In this document: in pieces, positions 61,000-64,000 of the stretch
Layout: each line of letters opens with the position of its first letter
Numbering within the stretch: position 1 is the stretch's first letter
Assembly: GCF_014200435.1 (NCBI RefSeq)
Contig: NZ_JACHBR010000001.1
Coordinates: 1,488,001-1,552,000, forward strand
Reading direction: 5' to 3'
Origin: Sphaerisporangium krabiense
Lineage (GTDB): Bacteria; Actinomycetota; Actinomycetes; Streptosporangiales; Streptosporangiaceae
Length of the DNA stretch: 64,000 nt
Program-made: the position numbers and the translations under genes
The notes under the pieces: generated by a model
The model's database searches: none
What the model was told of the DNA's origin: nothing
The model's input: the letters and a program-made list of their open reading frames with translations, nothing else

Positions 61000-62298
61000 T
61001 CAGGCCACCATCGACAGGGCTGATTCATCGAGAGCGGGCCCACGCGTCACCCAGCCTGTGCGCCTGGCCGTCAGCGCGGCGTGCCACATGGCCGGACGGA
61101 TGACCCCGTACTGGAGAAGAAGCAGGAACGGGGTGCCGAGCAGCCAGGTCGCCGTCCGGGACCAAGCGCTCACGCCCGGGCGGCGCAGAGCGTAGCGGGA
61201 GCCGATGATGTAGGTGAGCCCGAGCCAGTACAGGGCTCCTTCCAGGGGAAACGGCTTGCCCATGAGGGGAGAGCCGACGCACATCCACAGCAGCGCGATC
61301 GGGTTGAGCGCGCTCATCGCCATGGCGTAGATCCGCCAGGCGGCAGGGAGGGCGCGCAGGTGGGAGACCTCCCACAACGCGTAGACCCAGTAGGAGCGGT
61401 ACCAGCGGGTGCGCTGGCGGTATGTGGTCCTGACGGTCTCCGGCATATCGGTGAACACCCACGCCTCGTCCACCGCGACGGTCTGGCCGCGCTGCAGGGC
61501 ATAGTGGGTCAGGCGGCGGTCATCTCCGACGGTCCCGCTGGTGATGTAGTCGTCGAGGTTGTCCAGGACGAGGTCGGCGCGGTAGAGGCTGAGCGCTCCC
61601 GAGCAGGGCGCGACGACGCCGAGACGCGAGCGTGCCGCGCGCTGGGTGAGGCACGCCGACACCATCTCCAGGTCGAGCAGGCGCGTGAGCAGATTCTTCG
61701 TGCGGTTACGCAGCATGGGCAGCCCCGTCGCCGCCTGAACACGCTCGTCGGACATCGCCCGCAGCAGGTGGCGGATCGCGCGCCTGTCCACGACGCTGTC
61801 GGAATCGACGGTGAGAATGAAGTCCGCCCGTCCGCGCCCGTGGTCACGGGCCCAGCGCAGTTCACGCAACACCCATGCCTGCGCTTCTCTCTTGCCGCCG
61901 TTCTCCCGCCGGTGCCAATGGACGAATGGATGGGCGAATCGGACGGCGGGCGTCTTCGAGCCGTCGTCCACCACATGGATCTCGTCCGGAGGCCTCGTGG
62001 AATTGAGCAGGGCCGCGATTGTCGAGTTCAGAGCCTCCGTGGTCTCGTTGTAAGCCGGCACGATCGCGACGACCCTGCCTTTCGCGGGCGGCAGGTGAGT
62101 GAACCGGCGCGGATAGACGGTGGAGCCGAGAATGGCGATGAGGACCCCGGTCGTCAGAAGGTAAACACCCATCGACTCCCAGTGACCGGGATTGCCGATG
62201 AAGGCGCGGAAAACGAGAATCCACACGACGGCCGCCGCCAGCACGAGAACACCGGCCGCGACCATCCGCAGGTTCTCGTTGTCTTTGCGTCTTCTCAC
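61000..62298 (-). CDS. GT2-family membrane glycosyltransferase
   Basis: A 432-residue processive-type glycosyltransferase. Two N-terminal helices (about 12-31 and 42-62) precede the GT-A domain with V-P-A-Y-N-E-T near 81, V-V-D-D-G-S near 110, T-V-D-S-D-S near 164, and the acceptor/processivity motif Q-R-T-R-W near 294. C-terminal helices follow (about 325-415). It resembles hyaluronan/cellulose/NodC-type synthases that polymerise and extrude a polysaccharide. GTG 62298 overlaps the stop of the tiny upstream membrane protein (GTGA), so they are expressed as a pair. Confidence 0.89.
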   Translation of the reverse strand: MRRRKDNENLRMVAAGVLVLAAAVVWILVFRAFIGNPGHWESMGVYLLTTGVLIAILGSTVYPRRFTHLPPAKGRVVAIVPAYNETTEALNSTIAALLNSTRPPDEIHVVDDGSKTPAVRFAHPFVHWHRRENGGKREAQAWVLRELRWARDHGRGRADFILTVDSDSVVDRRAIRHLLRAMSDERVQAATGLPMLRNRTKNLLTRLLDLEMVSACLTQRAARSRLGVVAPCSGALSLYRADLVLDNLDDYITSGTVGDDRRLTHYALQRGQTVAVDEAWVFTDMPETVRTTYRQRTRWYRSYWVYALWEVSHLRALPAAWRIYAMAMSALNPIALLWMCVGSPLMGKPFPLEGALYWLGLTYIIGSRYALRRPGVSAWSRTATWLLGTPFLLLLQYGVIRPAMWHAALTARRTGWVTRGPALDESALSMVA

Positions 62299-62438
62299 CG
62301 CGACCGTCGCCGTCGCGTCACGTAGCGATACCCCAGCAGCCCTCCTACGACCGCGAGCCCCACCCCGGTCAGAACCATCGAGAGGACGGCGGGGGCCCCT
62401 GAGGACAGCGACGCCACGTCAGCGATTTCCCCACGCAC
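62295..62438 (-). CDS. Tiny single-helix membrane protein paired with the glycosyltransferase
   Basis: From GTG 62438, which has GAAGGGAA 6 bases upstream, a 47-residue protein runs M-R-G-E-I-A-D-V-A-S. It has one hydrophobic helix (about 16-38, G-V-G-L-A-V-V-G-G-L-L-G-Y) and a basic end R-R-R-R-S-R. A longer frame from a TTG at 62513 lacks a ribosome site. Overlap with the glycosyltransferase start suggests a small subunit or assembly partner of that enzyme. Confidence 0.65.
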   Translation of the reverse strand: MRGEIADVASLSSGAPAVLSMVLTGVGLAVVGGLLGYRYVTRRRRSR

Positions 62439-62523
62439 GATGTTCCCTTCATATGACTTCTGCTCATACGTACTGATCTGCGCGATCAGCGCTGGACCGG
62501 GGAACGGTACCAAAAAATCGATT

Positions 62524-62539
62524 CAAATCTTGAGATTTG
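62524..62539. promoter_or_regulatory. Perfect 16-bp palindrome
   Basis: CAAATCT-TG-AGATTTG at 62524-62539 lies 85 bp upstream of the small membrane-protein/glycosyltransferase pair in an AT-richer patch. It is a probable operator for a dimeric repressor; the binding protein is unknown. Confidence 0.55.
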
Positions 62540-62600
62540 CCCCTTCCGCGGCACCACCCCGCGAACCACGACAGAAAAGGCGCTCTCGACGACCGCGGAA

Positions 62601-63569
62601 TTGACGAACTTTCCGACTGACAAATACTTACTCAGACATGCCCAGACCCCGGCCTACAGGAAGGTGCATGAGGTCACAGACCCGGCATCGGCGACACCAA
62701 AGACATATAATGACTATCCAACCCGCACCGTAATGGATGATTCGGGCAGCCCGTGCCGCATTACGGGCTTCTCTATACCGAAATTACAGTCACTCAATAT
62801 CGCAAGAGCGAATGTTCGGAAAAGGAGGTAGATGCGCGACTTGATCGCACGGCACACGAGGGATCCGCAGCCCGTCGGGACGACCGAGCACGTCCTAGAA
62901 GGAAGCCTCGGCGGCGCATGCCTCCCACTCCCCGCCCACCAGGTCGGCCAAGGGCTCACCCGTCAGCACATCGTCACCGTCCCGACAGAGCGCCGGCCCC
63001 GCCTCTTTGAGCCGCCGATGCGCCGAACGCCACCACCGCTCGGCCCAGCGGGAATGACGCGTGAACAGTGCGTGAAAAAACGCTCAGCGTGATCAACGTC
63101 ACATCACGCTCCGAACGTGTGCGCGTTCGTGCTGTCGCCACGTGAGGTCCTTCATCGGCATACCCCGGTGGCGGGCGGCCGTGGAACTTCACTCGGCGGA
63201 TCCGGCCGACGCGGCGACGAAACCCACTTCGCCACCTGCCGTTTGACCGGATCAGTAGCGAGATCCTGACTTGCCGTCCCGTCAATCTGACCACCTCGGG
63301 CATGTCGCGACGGCGAAACGGGCGTTCAAGATCGGGAAAAGCCTTGCGAATTTTCACGATCGTTCCCTGGGCCAAATATGGCTTTCACCCCGTACCGTTG
63401 GTGTCGGGGGTTTCCACAGAGCTGATCCGGGCAGTCCGGTCTGGTTGATGTTGGCCGTTGACCGTCCGATTGGGAGGTCGTGCCTGCCTGGGGGTGCCGC
63501 GTACGGCGGTTTCCTGGGTCACGGCGGCTTGCCTGGCCGAAATGACGGATTGGACCACGGAAGAAGGTC
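62601..63569. other. Gene-poor stretch with lower GC
   Basis: No gene is convincing. A TTG-started frame 62601-62831 of 76 residues has low-GC codon use and its stop codon abuts the ATG at 62832. That ATG has a perfect AAAGGAGG site but leads into an 86-residue frame (to 63092) rich in Pro/Arg with no recognisable domain. Hairpins occur at 62748-62769 (AGCCCGT/ACGGGCT) and 63086-63110 (AGCGTGAT/ATCACGCT). The region looks like decayed or transferred DNA. Confidence 0.5.
62832..63092 (+). CDS. Hypothetical small ORF with a strong ribosome site
   Basis: An 86-residue frame starting M-R-D-L-I-A-R-H-T-R-D, with AAAGGAGG 4 bases before the ATG. That is the best ribosome site in the region, and the only strong reason to list the frame. 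The remainder is Pro/Arg-rich, without visible domains or membrane segments, and could be a decayed or chance frame. Confidence 0.3.
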   Translation: MRDLIARHTRDPQPVGTTEHVLEGSLGGACLPLPAHQVGQGLTRQHIVTVPTERRPRLFEPPMRRTPPPLGPAGMTREQCVKKRSA

Positions 63570-63572
63570 GTG

Positions 63573-63881
63573 ATGACGAACGAGGTCACCGAGAGCAAGG
63601 CCGCCGCGCGCGCGCTGGCGGCGCGGATGCCCGGATGGACCGTCTGGTACGGGGAGCACACCCGGCGTTTCTGGGCGATTCCCCGCTCGGCCGTCCCCGC
63701 CGGCACGCGGATGGCCGAGGCCGACACGGTCGAGGAGCTCGAAGAGGTGGTCCGCCGCATGATGGGCGCCCCGCCGCGGCAGCTCGAGGCCCCGGCGGCG
63801 CGTCCCGAGACCGCGGCCGGGCAGGTTCCCATGCCGGGTCCGGCCCCGCAGCAGCACCGTCAGCCCGTCGCCACGGGCTGA
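63573..63881 (+). CDS. Small hypothetical protein
   Basis: A 102-residue protein (M-T-N-E-V-T-E-S-K-A-A). The folded N-terminal part (about 1-65) has W-T-V-W-Y-G-E-H-T-R-R-F-W-A-I-P and a helix E-L-E-E-V-V-R-R-M-M. The tail is Pro/Gln/Ala-rich and probably disordered. I recall similar short W-x-V-W-Y proteins as common in Streptosporangiales; their function is unknown. AAGAAGG lies before the tandem GTG/ATG start (63570/63573). A HAD hydrolase gene starts 58 bp downstream. Confidence 0.72.
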   Translation: MTNEVTESKAAARALAARMPGWTVWYGEHTRRFWAIPRSAVPAGTRMAEADTVEELEEVVRRMMGAPPRQLEAPAARPETAAGQVPMPGPAPQQHRQPVATG

Positions 63882-63939
63882 CCGCGAGGCGCGCCGGCCG
63901 TCGACCGGCGTGGCCCGCGGCCTTCCGTATGCTCGGACG

Positions 63940-64000
63940 GTGACCACCCCGCGCACCCTCGTCCTGTGGGACATCGACCACACGCTGATGAACACCGCGG
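63940..64000 (+). CDS. HAD-family hydrolase, 5' end only
   Basis: From GTG 63940 the frame reads M-T-T-P-R-T-L-V-L-W-D-I-D-H-T-L before the window ends. D-I-D-H-T-L is HAD motif I, with the first aspartate as nucleophile. The rest of the gene lies outside. Confidence 0.8.
   Translation, partial: MTTPRTLVLWDIDHTLMNTA

Noticed and set aside
62974-63375. 133-codon minus-strand frame in the gene-poor stretch
   Set aside because: Basic, Arg-rich composition, no ribosome site and no recognisable domain.

Overview
The window is high-GC DNA from an actinomycete, most likely a member of Streptosporangiales or a relative. The evidence is the GC-rich codon use, a WhiB regulator, frequent GTG starts and small actinobacterial families (DUF1918, DUF6153, DUF305). 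The left end (1-7072) is a conserved core block: RidA-like/DUF4177/ArsA-ArsA/WhiB/PonA2-type penicillin-binding protein/GatB-YqeY/metallophosphoesterase. Most of this matches the Rv3678c-Rv3683 neighbourhood of Mycobacterium tuberculosis. It is followed by a tRNA-Pro(CGG).

From 7158 to about 12145 lies a small accessory island. It is bounded by the tRNA-Pro and a diverged copy of the tRNA 3' half plus its downstream sequence, which looks like the footprint of an old tRNA-targeted integration. It holds a MerR/hydrolase pair with a clear MerR operator, a CynX-type MFS transporter divergent from an XRE regulator, and gene fragments. Next, 12333-16248 is a tightly coupled three-gene operon: an NrtR-like Nudix regulator, an MTAN/PNP-family nucleosidase, and a membrane protein. 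The nucleosidase C-terminal part and the membrane protein N-terminus share a gapless 23-residue motif resembling bacterial RHIM-like amyloid signalling motifs. A 29-bp near-perfect palindrome sits in front. This is the best candidate for an undescribed conflict or cell-death system here.

The middle (16593-26235) is mixed: DUF1918 protein, multicopper oxidase, serine hydrolase, HTH regulators, DUF6153/DUF305 pair, a one-domain voltage-gated channel, TetR and an ECF-like sigma factor.

From 26553 to 53901 runs a large PUFA-synthase-like (Pfa) lipid cluster: FAD oxidoreductase, free ACP, a PfaA-like protein with an N-terminal thioesterase, a PfaC-like protein that also carries an acyltransferase domain, PfaD enoyl reductase, two unequal acyl-CoA dehydrogenases, a phosphopantetheinyl transferase and a DHA2 exporter. 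After a terminator comes a dedicated acetyl-CoA carboxylase (AccD-AccA fusion, BCCP, AccC) that would supply malonyl-CoA. The logic suggests an exported, unsaturated or otherwise oxidised fatty-acid-like metabolite; the product cannot be read from sequence.

The right end carries, on the minus strand, a membrane NACHT NTPase translationally coupled to an M43-type metalloprotease and a small protein (54206-57799), a stand-alone YcaO protein with a small upstream peptide (57870-59388), a glutamine-synthetase-family enzyme and a GT2 glycosyltransferase. After a gene-poor stretch the window ends in a HAD-family hydrolase start. No CRISPR array, complete IS element, rRNA or integrase gene was seen.
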